From positions 15,562,331 to 15,626,330 of the forward strand of contig OX442415.1 in the NCBI GenBank assembly GCA_949361645.1: a stretch of 64,000 nucleotides of DNA, written 5' to 3'. Shown in pieces: positions 44,780-56,975 of this stretch. Position 1 is the first letter of the stretch; every line of letters begins with the position of its first letter. The position numbers were made by a program, and so were the translations under genes. The notes under the pieces are model-generated. The model saw only the letters and a program-made list of their open reading frames with translations. It was not told the origin of the DNA and ran no database searches. The stretch comes from Spongilla lacustris. Taxonomy: Eukaryota > Porifera > Demospongiae > Spongillida > Spongillidae.

Positions 44780-44905
44780 ATAGTGGCGGATCCAGGGGGA
44801 GGGCGCAGGGGCGGATCCAGCATTTTGGGAAGGGGGGTCTAATAACTATATTCACAAGTGAGGGTGGGTATGGAGGGGGCGTGCCCTCTCCAGTGACAGC
44901 CAGGG
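44780..44905. repeat. GGCGGATCCAG-containing repeat
   Basis: AGTGGCGGATCCAGGGG is followed 30 bases later by GGGGCGGATCCAGCATTTTG, so the end motif is duplicated in tandem. This resembles the ends of small DNA transposons found in many animals. The partner end was not located. Confidence 0.35.
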
Positions 44906-44996
44906 GGGTCTAGGGGAATGCTGATAGTTCCCCCAGTGGGGATTATGTCTTACTCACAGTTTGTCTTGGTGCTGGTAGCATCAATGATTACTCTTT

Positions 44997-45205
44997 TTGT
45001 CCCAACCAACACCATCCTCATCTCAGCCATCTATATCAATCCAATCTCAGCCACCTGTACCAGCAGTTACAGTGTACCTGTACCAACTACAAGTGCTAGC
45101 CTCATCTAAGCTACCAATGCCATGCAGCCAAACTCAGCCATCTGTACACTCATCTCAGCTACCCGGGCCAGCCTTATTACTTATTTCTTCAATAATAAAT
45201 TATGA
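44997..45205 (+). pseudogene. Gln/Ser/Pro-rich coding-like segment
   Basis: A plus-strand frame encodes SQPTPSSSQPSISIQSQPPV and similar repeats. This low-complexity composition fits a disordered protein segment or an ORF1-like region. No domain is visible. Confidence 0.25.
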
Positions 45206-45369
45206 ATGGGTGGGTGTATTTGTGTTGTCAGCATCATAGTGAGTATCAATGCCAAATAATAACTACTGAGTGTAAATCTGCTGAAAATTGGTATGAACAC
45301 CTTGATTCTGTATATGCCACTAGCAAGCGACCACACACCCTGCATCACTCCTGAACTTTGTTCAACAAA

Positions 45370-46230
45370 AAAAAAAACAGTGGCTACAATTAACCTAGAG
45401 TAACTGCTTAGCAAGGCCCCTGTATTGGCTCTGACCAGTGTCATGTTCAGCCTCACATATATGCTTGACAGTGCTTCTGGTCTGGATACTGAAGACTTCA
45501 CAGAATGTCTGGTGGCTAATCAAGAAATCGTACGCTGAGCGTCGCCTAGCCAAGCTCCATATACCTCACAAGCCATTGGGACACATTCCCAGTTGAGCTC
45601 GGTGCACTTCCTTTCTTCGGGCAGCTGACCATACTGTGGTACCCGCTTCAACAATATGGGTTGAACCAAGCAGTGAGACCACAGTGAAGTCTATAGGGCT
45701 GCAGGTTTGGAGCAAACCCAATTTGGTAGAAGGACATCAGCAGGTCTAGTATGCAGATGTTCATATCCTAGCCCACTTTCAGCTTCAATACTAGCACTGA
45801 CACCCGCAAGATTAGCTGATTGTGCTGAGACACAACATCCCCTCAAAATTTACAAGTAACAGCATGGTGGCCAAGGGGATCGAGCATGTTGTGGAGATAT
45901 ATTGCACATCTGGACCCAAAAGATGTATCCATTCCTAGCCACCATTTGATAGCCACCTGCACGGATTTCTTCAGGATCAAGATGAAGTCCTAGACTAGGA
46001 GATGGGGTTGCCAAAAACCATGAAGATGCATGCGCAGAGGACACAGACATAAGTCTTGCTTTGTCAGCTGCAGAACTGTTGTCGGTGAACAGGTTGAACA
46101 TTGCAGCTTCCAATTTAGAGGAGAGAAGTTGCTGTCGATGTGGGTGGTTAACAAGCTTTATTTTCACTTTGTCAGGAAGTAAGTTACGAGATGCTTCGTT
46201 GAAGGCCAGATTACCCACAGTTCAACAGCA
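45370..46230 (-). mobile_element. LINE 3' end, copy 3, degenerate
   Basis: A minus-strand frame at 46218-45850 shows LLSSKLEAAMFNLF, DKARLMSVSSAHASSWF and PSLGLHLDPEEIRAG, matching the upstream part of copy 2 (ADRARLLSVSASHAASWL). Broken frames towards 45400 still show the GHHAVTC cluster and IYVRLNMTLVRANTGALLS. It reaches further 5' than copies 1 and 2 but has many stops, so it is older. Confidence 0.65.
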
Positions 46231-47479
46231 TCTTCCAGGTTCTGTTCTTGTCAATCGGTACATGTATAAGCAAATTGCGTAATAGAGCGGAAGTACTTTC
46301 TACAGAAGCTGAACTCGGCTGCAACAGCATGAAACCAAATGCTAAATGTGTGAAATTCGGTAAAACTGATTGGTTTTGACGCCATCCCTACATGAGGTAA
46401 ATGTCCTGATGGATGTCTAACAAGCTGTTAAGTTTCTTCTCTAGTTGGGCCAGTACACGAAGGTCAGGCTATGCCCAACTATACTTCTTCTCATTATTAT
46501 TTACTGATTTAGTACCTTCAATTTGTCGAGCATGGCACTTCGGCATTTCTTGGGCATTGAACACGGAATCTGGTGGAATTGAGCGCAGCAGAGCACTTTT
46601 GAAAAATACTAAAGCCTCTATTAGCTGGGCGTAGCCCGACCATCGCGTTTGGCAGAAGGTCGTGACCTTCCCCCCTTATTAAAGCTAATTTCAGATCTTG
46701 TCGTATGTGAAACTCTCGCAAACGCTATTCGTACTCAACGATATGTAGTTCTGCCATTGACCAAAAGGCAGTTCACACGGGCCTCAACATAATGATTATG
46801 CAAAATCGCTTCTAAAAATCCGTTAGCACCAACAAAAAAGCGGGCAACCCAAAATCCAAATTAAATCTAAAAGCTAAAAGGCCATTAAAATCTTTTAAAA
46901 AATCCGGATTTAGGTGGAGGGGCCAAGTATTTTAGTGACCCATTTTAGAATCATTAGTGCCGCACACATTCGCAACTTTGAGTTGGATCAGAAAAATGTA
47001 TAGCAGAATGTCCATCTCTGCTTTGTGAAGCGGAGACTAAAGTAAACTCACTATCTAAAAGCATGACTGTTTACACACATTAAAGGATTGTCGTCATCAC
47101 TTTCATTGTCACTGGACAAGATAGAGTCCCCAACCAAGTCCCCAACCTAGCAGGAGTCATCACCCAGCAAGCCTACTACTTCGTCTGTTGTGAATGTTTG
47201 CTTCCATTTCATCATAGTTTGAATGCAGCTGCTACATGAAATTCATACTTGTAACTTATGCTCACCACTAAATTGTTTCTGCAATTATAACTGGTTTTCC
47301 AGGAAAACATCCAACACAACCTTATAAGTAAAGTTTGGAAAACTGAATCAGTAGGTGTAATGAATGCTGTTCGGTACACCCATTGCATAACACTACAATG
47401 CAGTAAACTATTACAGCTGGATGCTTCCATGCATACATGGAACTTTCGCACATGTCAGTGTGTGTGTCTATGGGTACTA
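46231..47479. other. Intronic sequence, nothing recognised
   Basis: No supportable gene or repeat. The TTTTAAAAAATCC-type low-complexity sequence near 46880 is unremarkable. Confidence 0.4.
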
Positions 47480-48915
47480 CAGTGGAGATCGTGATAGTTG
47501 AATGAAAAAAAAATTGACATTAATTTTATGTTTACTTGAATTTAAAACAATAACCACATGTGATATTGAAAATCTAACTGCACAGATACATGGGCTATAC
47601 AATTGTCATAAAGTAGACAAAAATATGATGCATCACGTGACTATCACATTCAACCACTTTCGTTTTCAGTGACCCCAGGCTTTTCAACTGAGTTTCATCT
47701 TCACTCAGGGATAGCGGATCAGGATGATTATTGGGATGTAGCTTAAGCACCAACCTCTAAAATGATTTGGCCAAGCCAGATTCTGAACCCGGGAAACCGT
47801 TCGGGTATTTTCGAGCGATACGTAACTTATTAAGACTATACGTGTTTGGCATTTTGTGTTTCGAAGCGCTCGATTCATGCTAATCGAAGCATGTAGTTGT
47901 TCCGAGCGATGATTATTGCATCGTTTGGGCCCCTTTTTACAGTGTACCAGCTCGTTTTTCCACTAGAATTCTGGTTGCCAAACTTCTGGCTTTAAAAACA
48001 GCACCATTTTCAGATGAATTTCATTAGAACGTGCTGTTAATAATCAGTTATTGCTTATAAAGAGGGCAGTCCGGTGGTACGACTCAAGCTGAAAACGGTT
48101 CTTTCCAGCTGTGACCGATGGTGGAAGGTAAGTATAGGGGTAGAGCATACCTGGGCGGTGGTTGGGCATCGCTGGGATTACTCTCGGAACTTTTCTCTCC
48201 TGCAGCGATGCCCAAGTACGCGCTACCCCTTTGCTTGCTCTCCGCCGTCGTTCACAGATGGATTATGCTTGGTTCTGAAAAGAACTGTTCTTGGTTTGAG
48301 TCGTACCACCGCCCACTTACTTAGCCATAACTGAGAATAACTAACTGTTTATAAAGGCATCGTTTTAATGAAATTCATCCGAAAATGGTGCTGTTTTTAA
48401 AGCCAGAAGTTAGGCAACATAAAGGAAAAACAAGCTGGTACATTGTAAAAGGGGCCCAAACGATGCAATGATCATCCTTCGGAATAACTGAATGCTTTCC
48501 TTTATCTATCATGAATCGAGCGCTTCGAAAAACAAAATGCTTAACATGTTTAGTCCTTATAAGCTACGTATCGCTCGACAATAACCGAACGGTTTCCTGG
48601 GTTCAGAATCTAGCTCAGCCAAATCATTTAGAGGTTGGTGCTTAAGCTACATCCCAATAATCATCCAGATCCGCTATCCCTGAGTGAAGATAAATAGGAA
48701 AACTCAGTTTACAAGACTGGGGTCACTGAAAACAAAAGTGGTAGAACGTGACAGTCATGTGACACACCGTATTTTTTTACTACTTGATGACAATTGTATA
48801 GCCCATGTATCTGTGCAGTTTGATTTTCAATATCACATGTGGTTATAGTTTTAAATTCAAAGAAACGTAAATATAATGTCAATCTTTTTTCGTTCAACTA
48901 TAACGATCTCCACTG
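47480..48915. mobile_element. 1436-bp fold-back with CAGTGGAGATCG ends and TA target
   Basis: The element starts CAGTGGAGATCGTGATAGTTG right after TA and ends with the complement followed by TA (48916-48917). The two halves are inverted copies over most of their length, for example GGGCCCCTTTTTACAGTGTA at 47929 against its mirror near 48445. TA duplication and CAGTGGA tips fit non-autonomous Tc1-mariner/pogo-type elements. The centre (about 48060-48330) holds a GTAAGTA donor-like site and short open frames with no recognisable content. Confidence 0.8.
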
Positions 48916-49525
48916 TAATCTGTTGCTATTACATATTGAATTGGTGCTTGATGTTTTTATAAATCAAATAAGAGCTTTAAACTTAATACCTTGAAATATT
49001 AAAATTCCATTACTCATCGGTATCTATGATTTATCTCAGTTTAAATGTAGTGTAGAGTGTTCATAATAATACTAAACATGAAACACAAATAATACAATAC
49101 ATACGAAATAATGTGCCAGGTATTCAGCGTTCTTCGCGTTGCCGATTCCTTATCTCTGCTTGCGTTACTCGTAGTGGTTTTTATTTAATTTGTACCCTCA
49201 GCATTGAATAACTTTGATAACAGGGGCCTTGAATATGTTGATTTAGGAAAGTTGTAATACAATTATTTAAGTGCTAATAATATATCATTCAATTGCTAGT
49301 TATTGGCTTACAAGTATTTTATATTTATATTAAGTAATTAATTAATTTTGAAGGATTGCATTCTTTACTAGGATAACCGGAATATATGGTAATGAAAGAT
49401 AAAATGTTCCTATTAATAGAGAAAAAAATATCCAACATTCAAATCTCATTCCCACCAAGTGTTTAGTACATGTACATCCCTGTACATTAGATATATTTTG
49501 GTGGGCTTGACTGTCAATATATTAC
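48916..49525. other. Intronic sequence, nothing recognised
   Basis: AT-rich, with no supportable feature. Confidence 0.4.
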
Positions 49526-49624
49526 CTTAATTTGTTTGTTGACCCGGGCACCCCTCTTCAGCAGTAGTTCTACACACTCCATATTACCTTTTGCTGATGC
49601 CCACATCAACGGAGTCCATTCACT
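49526..49624 (-). CDS. Ankyrin-repeat gene, one-repeat exon
   Basis: A 99-base phase-0 exon encoding SEWTPLMWASAKGNMECVELLLKRGARVNKQIK, a full ANK repeat. It has a TTTCAG acceptor and a GTAATA donor. It lies 193 bp from the preceding exon, so the N-terminal part of the gene is compact. Confidence 0.87.
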
Positions 49625-49817
49625 CTGAAAGTAAAATTACCAATTACAATATTCTTTTCCACATGTACACCATAAGATGCTGATGTAAACGTGGAAAAGG
49701 AAAAAAATAGTTATTCACTGTATGTGATATTAATTGGTGTATTCTTGGCCCCTTAATGTTACTGTTATTGGCTCTTACAGTGTATACGAAAGAATTATAC
49801 AGCCAGAAATGTCTCAC

Positions 49818-49931
49818 CAAATTGCCATGCATTGTTTTGGTAGCATCAACATCAACACCCAGGTCCAGTAGTCTAATGACATCTGCTGTCCTATCACACG
49901 TAGCTGCCTCTATTAACTCTTCTTCTAAGAG
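49818..49931 (-). CDS. Ankyrin-repeat gene, exon with first ANK repeat
   Basis: A 114-base phase-0 exon encoding 38 residues, LLEEELIEAATCDRTADVIRL and then LDLGVDVDATKTMHGNL. The ELIEAA and TADVIRLLDLGVDVDA pattern is the typical capping first repeat of an ANK array. It has a TTTTAG acceptor and a GTGAGA donor. Confidence 0.82.
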
Positions 49932-50536
49932 CTAAAAGAAATATAATTCAAAGAACTGTGTGCCCTCTTACAAGTATACATGTTAAACATACATGTGGGT
50001 CAAACCAGGTGTTAATTGTTAACCTACAGACGAGTACCTTTGGTTTAAAAACTTTAATGGTTTAAGAAATACACTTTCATGAATAATTAATGTTTCTCCA
50101 CATTTTTGCTCCTTTGCTGGGTCCTTTGCTGTCACAGATTTTGCAGTTATAAACTTAACTGTGTTTATAACACGGATTACAGAATTCAAAACACTTGCAG
50201 ATTGAAACTCTACTTCTTTTATACAAAGTGAAAGCCACTTCTTGTTATAATGTTTTTTCAAAAGTCCAAGTATCAGTTATCTCTGGGAACTGCAAACAAA
50301 TGAACATCAGGACACTATTTTATTTTATTTTGGCACTTGTCAGTAATTACGTCTCAAGTGGGTTAAGTAATAATTATGTTAACAAAACAAAAACATGAGC
50401 CAGCACAAAACAGGTTGCTTGTTGTTGCCATTTGAAAACACCAAATAAAGCCAGCAGCATTCTTCTATTTGCAGTGCTTATAATTTCGTTGCCGTGGCAC
50501 GTTATAGCTTATGAAAGCAGGTAACCCACAATGTAC

Positions 50537-50602
50537 CTTTTCTGTTGGAAGTGAGTTATCCAACCGATAGAAAGTCGAAATCAAAGCTGAATCTTGAAGT
50601 AG
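50537..50602 (-). CDS. Ankyrin-repeat gene, short N-terminal exon
   Basis: A 66-base phase-0 exon encoding LLQDSALISTFYRLDNSLPTEK, with a TTATAG acceptor and a GTACAT donor. It lies before the first ANK repeat, and its frame joins both neighbours without a shift. The peptide has no known domain. It is supported by position, phase and splice sites only. Confidence 0.55.
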
Positions 50603-51266
50603 CTATAAAATATTAGGTGATAATTGATAAAAACCACCTTTTTTTGGCCAGTGATATTTAACGCGTCAAAAGCGATATGGTGATTGCTGAATTTGCCTGG
50701 GTCCAGTTCAGAGGAGGATTGCTGCCACATTTTGTGAAGCCATGGAGGGTACATCTCCTTTACAATAACTAGCAATTGCTTAAATTTGTCTGGTACTGAA
50801 TGAGGGCCACAGTACGTCCTTTGAACCTGGATTCAGCTCCAGCTATTCTCCCAGGAGGCTAAATCCAACGTGTGGTTTCCTAGCCCGCCCATGGCACTGT
50901 ATGTTCTGCAACTTGCTGTAATTTCAACCTAGTGTCCAGCTGCAAACAGCCATGGCGGTGCTAAATTCCCTAGCTGGCCAGTACGAAGGGCTCCCCTTCC
51001 TCTTCCACCACACTCCCCCCCCCACACACACACACATAGTTATTGCACATCTATCTGGTACTACATACTAGTACCCCAACACATTAGTACCAATAGCTCA
51101 GCCATAGATAATAAAGTAGCCGCTCAGTGATGACATAATGCGCCTATCATCGTTACCTGAGACCTCCCCCCCCTCCCCCCAGGGGCAAAGTCGGGATTAG
51201 GTGACATATAGTATATAAATATGCCCTTGGCTCCCAAAGGGCTAATAAAGGTAAAATCCCTCCCAA

Positions 51267-51300
<34 letters not shown>

Positions 51301-51637
51301 ACCCCCCCCCCACGGAGGGGGGGGTTCTCACGTAACAACATAGATTGATGACCTAACGTAACGGGATTGGCAACCCACTATACAATATGTTTGTCGTTTC
51401 GCATGAATATAATTATTGTACGGCCCCTTTTTGTTGGATATGAGTAATCAAATCGAAGGAGATCGAGAACAAATCGGGACTTCTACGTCACTACAAGGTC
51501 TTAAACTGTAACAAGTGCCTGTACCAGTGATTATAACTAAGTAGGCCTATTTCACTTCGTGCCTATATTGTCGAAACCTTTGTAAACCGATAGCGCGCGT
51601 GAAGCGTAATGTTTTGTCTGACTGTTGTACACACAGA
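50603..51637. other. First-intron sequence with long C tracts
   Basis: Long C runs occur at about 51268-51299 and 51302-51311, with G or C runs around 51165-51180 and 51317-51325. Glycine-rich open frames here are products of these runs. Confidence 0.6.
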
Positions 51638-51923
51638 GCATAGGCGTAGGCAAGGGGGGGGCAGAGGGGGCAATAGCCCCCCCAGTTTTTTGCCTCCGAT
51701 CATGATTTTTATCATCCGAGTCTGGTTTCACTTCTTTATTTACTTACTACATGTATCAAAAATTACACAAACATTCCAAAAATTTGTAATCTACTTGCGT
51801 TGCGTGACACGAATTCATTAGCCAGGATAATATTAGCGACATGCTTTACAACAATGAATATTTAATTAGTGGTCAAGTGGTTAAAGTAGCCCCCCCCAGT
51901 TTGGGGAAGTTGTCTACGCCCAT
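51638..51923. mobile_element. Small MITE with GGCGTAGGCAA ends
   Basis: The left end GCATAGGCGTAGGCAAGGGG and the right end TTGTCTACGCCCATGC are inverted copies with one or two mismatches. Both are followed inwards by C/G runs and a CCCCCAGTTT word. No coding sequence. Confidence 0.7.
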
Positions 51924-52138
51924 GCAGAGGATAGCGTGCAGGCTTGAAAGGTCCTCAATCTATGATAACAATGCTAGGCGCATACCGTAAGTACACCCCA
52001 GCCCCACGTTGAGCGAAAAACTAGACTACATGAGTCATGATCGGTCCTTTTCAGCTAGGCAAAATGAATTTTGGAAGACGCCATTTTTGGAGTCTAGCTG
52101 TCCTAAAATAGTATATATATACATCCACGTAAGCTTAC

Positions 52139-52156
52139 CTGTTTTATGGACACCAT
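52139..52156 (-). CDS. Ankyrin-repeat gene, first coding exon (MVSIKQ)
   Basis: ATG at 52156-52154 in a GAAGATGG context is followed by six codons and a strong CAG/GTAAGC donor, in phase 0 with the exon at 50602-50537. Upstream sequence (about 52157-52260) is likely 5' untranslated. It holds a short upstream ORF (52241-52221) that starts ATGGCGGCGG and stops after six codons; the ATGGCGGCGG could also be an alternative start. This is the best candidate for the gene's start, but it rests on context and phase alone. Confidence 0.5.
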
Positions 52157-52342
52157 CTTCTAACTTCTCCCCGAGCTTCCTACATCAGCCCAATGCTATG
52201 AAAGGATCGATCATTTGCTGTTAACACATCACCGCCGCCATGTTGCATTACACGCATGAGATAAATTATGTAACGGCAGAGTGACTTCCTAAATTTTATT
52301 GGAACTCATTTATGGTCAGTTCCGGTCGCGAGTGTGTGTGTA

Positions 52343-52375
52343 TAGCCTCGTCCCCAGGCTGGCCTGGGGACGAGG

Positions 52376-52378
<3 letters not shown>
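52343..52378. repeat. Perfect 36-bp palindrome
   Basis: TAGCCTCGTCCCCAGGC and its complement are separated by two bases. It sits inside the (TG)n microsatellite, with TGTGTG on both sides, so it may be a very short hairpin insertion. Confidence 0.85.

Positions 52379-52436
<58 letters not shown>
52379..52436. repeat. (TG)n microsatellite
   Basis: About 28 dinucleotide copies. A short TG run also precedes the palindrome at 52332-52341. Confidence 0.97.
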
Positions 52437-52439
<3 letters not shown>

Positions 52440-52834
52440 GCAAGATTTCAAGACAAATACGCAGTACGTGTTAATTGCATGCATATGGTTTATATTAATG
52501 TGTGTAGTATGTAAAATTAATACTATATAGCCTTGCAATAAATATGGGGCAATGAGGGAGTTGTTAGCTCTATCCAAATGTGTAGTGAGCAGGCTATGAG
52601 TAACGGTATCGTAGAGTATACGTAAAATCGCAATTAAATGCCGCGGAGTTTAATCAGGACAGAATCAGCTTACTAGTGAAATTTTTGTGAAATTAAAATG
52701 CATCTTGTGAACGATACACGGCAACCTCAGCAGCTTTTGGAACAGCAATTCCAAGTGTACATGTAGATCTATCCTGCATGTATGTATTTGCTGCAAGTTT
52801 TTGCTCAAGTTCCATTCACGACTTCATTTGTGCC

Positions 52835-52949
52835 TAGTCTCGTACCCAGACTCTCATTCCTCCAGCTTACGCATGGATTACATCACCGCTACGTAACGGT
52901 GATGTAATGCATCCGCAACTGTGGGAATCAAGGTCTGGGTACGAGACTA
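52835..52949. mobile_element. 115-bp MITE with TAGTCTCGTACCCAGAC ends
   Basis: The element is an imperfect palindrome: TAGTCTCGTACCCAGACTC at the left, its complement at the right, and GATTACATCACCGCTACG around the centre. Flanks ATTTGTGCC (52826-52834) and ATTTGTGTC (52950-52958) match at eight of nine positions and look like a 9-bp target duplication, as in Mutator-like elements. Its ends match those of the 3.9/3.5-kb segments in the giant palindrome. Confidence 0.85.
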
Positions 52950-52958
52950 ATTTGTGTC

Positions 52959-55900
52959 CGTACGTCTTTTTAATAGCGTACACATACGGTAACTTCAGTA
53001 CAATCACCTAGCTAGGTACTTTAATAAATTGCGTTTGCGTAGGCGGAAACTGGTGATCTAAATTTCGTCGAAAATTGTGACCGTATTTAGGATTTCTCTA
53101 CGAGTGCTTAAGAAGACGCGCGCTTTGTAAAGTTGCTTGCAAGGTATTTAGGACTTTATTGCTAGAATACAGAACAAAAGGGGTTGCCCGATACACTCTT
53201 GGTATCTAAATGTAAGCCAGCATACGGCGCTATTTTGTGTGCCTCGTTGATTTCCATAGTAATCGGTCGCGATTAGCCATTCCCTAGATTCTTAAAGCAC
53301 TCACTTGAGGAAGCGTTTTCCATGTTTATTAGGTCCTAGCCTATATCAGGGTAAAATTTCATGAGCTTTGGATGGTGCCCAAGGGTCCATTTATCGGCAC
53401 TGGTGTTTACTGTTGGATTGCTTAGAGCTTGACATAATAATGCTTAACCTGGTATTTCTGTGTTAGAGCCCTGGGAATTAAACTTATTTTTTGTATTTTC
53501 AACGCATAGACTATCTGTTTTGTTTATGTGTCAAAGAGTTGTGTGATAGTTCTATTTAATACGCACCGAATTCGTCAAGGCACGCGTTAGTTATGGAAAG
53601 TATTGTACAGCATGGACCGCCATATCATTAAAAACAGCTCAATCATAAAAATATGATGGTGCCCACACAGCGTATTTTTCAAGACAATATTTTCATGTTA
53701 GTGTATCCTAGCTATGCAGTAACATTGAGAAATACATCTACCCATAACCAGCATATGCCCAGTTATTGAAGTAGCTTTGGATCAAATGGCAGGTGCTCTC
53801 CCAGAACCTTGAACTACAAAATTCTGCATGCTACAACAGAACAAGATAAGATAATAGATATTGTAGTACACTAGCTACTTGAAGTATACATGTATAGTAG
53901 ACTCAGTTGCATGGCTACCTTGAAGGTACTTTAGCTCATCTATCACCATCCATTGTTCACCAAGTATGTTTGCTGAACACAATGCACCCTTGGCCTGGCT
54001 AATTACCTTTATAGAAAAGCAAATGATGGAAACGTAAGATGTATGGAACAATGCAGTGGTTGTGTGCACACTCTCAGAACAAGCAAGAAAATATAGCCCG
54101 GTTAAATTTTGCATCTGACAAGCTTAGAGAGTAAAGTTAGTTAGTAAACAACATGAACACAACATTTCTATATTGCAAGATCAGCAACTTAAAGATAAGA
54201 TTCAAAAGAAGGAGAACAGTTCAAGGAGGAAGATAGAAAAGAAGTTGCAATGTGTGGCAGAAAAGGAAGTGGAATTATCAAATGATGTTTCCTAATATCT
54301 CATAATGAAAAAAAAATTAATGTAATATTTTTGAAGCGTTTTATCCAACGTTTCAGTTATTTGTAATAATAAAATAATGAAGGTAAGCATAAACAATGCA
54401 CAATAAGTTACTATACTAATAAAACGATACAGAATCCATAACAGAAGCAGCATTTCCACATTGTACTGCAACTGATTGCCTTTGTAGCAAGTAAGAGCCT
54501 ACATTGCACTCTCCTGATGCCTGCCTAAGGTGATGGTCAAGCTCTCTCCTGATGTCTCAATGGCTATGGGCGTGATCAGTTATTAATGGTCTGTATATTG
54601 AACACCTATGGTATGTGGATCATCAAAATGTGCTATACAATGGACATATAATATGTGTAAATCAATCAAAGAAGTCTCAAGTTCCTAAAGTAATTATTAC
54701 ACATTGGAAGAATGATGAATGTGAATAAATAGGGGAGAAGATTATGATATCGCTATATGGGCTATTGCCGTATTGGCAGCTAGATTATATAATGAGACAC
54801 CTAAATTTAGATGTAATGTGTATTTGACTCTGTGAACCTTATAAAGAGTACCTATGTTGTATTTTATGCAAATATGGCATCATTATCTTGAATACTTTTA
54901 CAGTAGTTGCATGGAGAAGTCAAGCGGTCACAGTTTTTTATATCGCTGTCCATTCACATCGCGTACATTGTTAGTCACCAGCGACGTAATGTTTGAAACG
55001 TTATAACTTTTGAAATAGTAATCTGTTTTCCGTGGCAAAAGCATATTTTTGATGCATTCAATTTGCTCTTTTTAGGCTATGCATAAAAGTTCTAGTTTTA
55101 TTCATTTTCAAAAATTTATTAAAGTACCTAACCTAGCTCTCGGCGTTTAAACTCGTAGTTTAAACTGCTTGTATGAGTAGAGAGCATCTATACTGAGTAT
55201 GCTTTAGGCCAGACTTTAAATCACTTGAAAGATGTTGCAAATATATGCTTAGATCCTATAATCAACTCATCCGGTCTATACATGTAAGGATGACAATTAC
55301 TTCCAATAAGTGCATGTACACGTAGTGTACTCTGGCTTATTCCCACAATAATTACATGTAAGGTTCATTTAATATTTAATTTCATACTCGAATCAGCACT
55401 GAATCCATGGCCTATACATTGACTCTGACATTTTCGATTAATTTTATTTTTTGCAAAACAGTGGGCATAAGTACATACATGTCACGTTCAAGTGGTACCG
55501 GCTGAATAATATTGTAAGAAACATTCAGATACAGACATTTCACTGCATGCCGTTACTAAGCATGATGACATGCATCATAATAAAGATGCTTTTGTCTGAT
55601 GAAGATCTTCTTTCTTGAGCTTGCTGTTTCTCTCCGTAACAGGATGTGGTGCCATTTGCCTGCACTTCACACATATATGTAGCCATCACACAGATTTTTA
55701 TCATGAATTAAAAACACTTCTTGGATCCCAATTTATTCGTTCAATATGTATAATGATTAGAGGAAACTTAGGCAACAAGCAGAGCTGAAATTTTAATGGA
55801 TTTGCTTAGTTTTTGCAATAAGTTCAGCAATTGGCTAACAACATTCTTTTCATCTGCCTATTACTGACTTTATTTACAACACCATTACAATTAAAAATTG

Positions 55901-56142
55901 AGTGAAGGGTTACTGATTCTTAATTCTCTCAGTCGCGAATTGCAATATGACATGCAGAACTCATGCACAAGTGATTTGGTCAAGATCTGAAGCACCTTTT
56001 TCAGCGGAGTTACTGCAGTACATTTTGTGAGCTGCCGAGGCGATTATATGTTGTCAGTTGAGTTTGGCCACATGCCAAAATATGCTACCTTTATATGTAA
56101 ACAAATTTTGTAAGTGATGTGCAGTAATTTGCACCTGTAGAC
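52959..56142. other. Upstream sequence, nothing recognised
   Basis: Both strands were read. No exon with a recognisable product, no tandem array and no transposase was seen. It lies upstream of the ankyrin gene's first coding exon and may hold distal regulatory sequence that cannot be judged from sequence alone. Confidence 0.4.
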
Positions 56143-56975
56143 AGCGGCCTTAAGGCTTGAAACCGGTTGTTCCGAAGCTCCGGTTAACCGGTTAACCGAC
56201 GGTTAACCGATTGCGAGAATCAAATAACCGCCCCAACTAGTTCTATTTCGGCTAAATAACCGCTTCAACCGGTTGTTAGAAACTTTGAACAACCTCAACC
56301 GACCGGTTGGTATTTTTTTAAATTATAGTAGCAAGTGTCTTACACTTGCAATAGTGCAGGGATCCATCTCACGTGGTACATATTAAATAATGATAACAAC
56401 AACTCCTCTATTCACCCTAGCCTAATGGTGAGTACGCGCCAGCATGTCGTACGCGGCGAGATCAGCGACTGCTAATTAGGAGCTAGTACGCCGTGGACCA
56501 TATCATCTTACTTGCCATGTGGCAAAGTGCTAGTCGGGCGGGTTTACCACCGCGTTTGGTCGGGTATTCGGGTGAAAAGCATATACCAAGATTGTCCAGG
56601 AATTTTACGTAATATTGTTGTGAATATCGATCGTTTATATACTGCTAGTCTCACATCAGCCGCTAATTGGGTATTAATGAACCGATTGGACTACACTCCC
56701 CGTTGCAGCAGAAAAAAATCTTTGTATAGGCTTAATTGTCACACAAACCCGCCCTGACTAGCAAAGCGCTGGTTTAGCTTTTGGTCCATCGATTATGCAT
56801 AAATAATTGATAATTAATTTTTAAACCGGAAATTACCGGTTATATTTAAACGAACAACCTTAACCGACCGGTTATTTTTTAAACAATCACCTTAACCGAC
56901 CGGTGTTTTTAATTTTAATAACCTGTTACAACCGGTTTTTTCTAAACTAACAGGTTTCAAGCCTTAAGCGGCCTG
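56143..56975. mobile_element. 0.83-kb element with GCGGCCTTAAGGC ends and CGGTTAACCGG motifs
   Basis: The left end (GCGGCCTTAAGGCTTGAAACC) is inverted at the right end (GGTTTCAAGCCTTAAGCGGC). Directly inside both ends are clusters of ACCGGTT and GGTTAACCG words: about six on the left (56160-56310) and six on the right (56820-56945). CTGTAG flanks both sides and could be the target duplication. A frame at 56512-56757 has no known content. Confidence 0.75.

Noticed and set aside
51153..51341. Glycine-rich ORF
   Set aside because: It is generated by the poly-C tracts.
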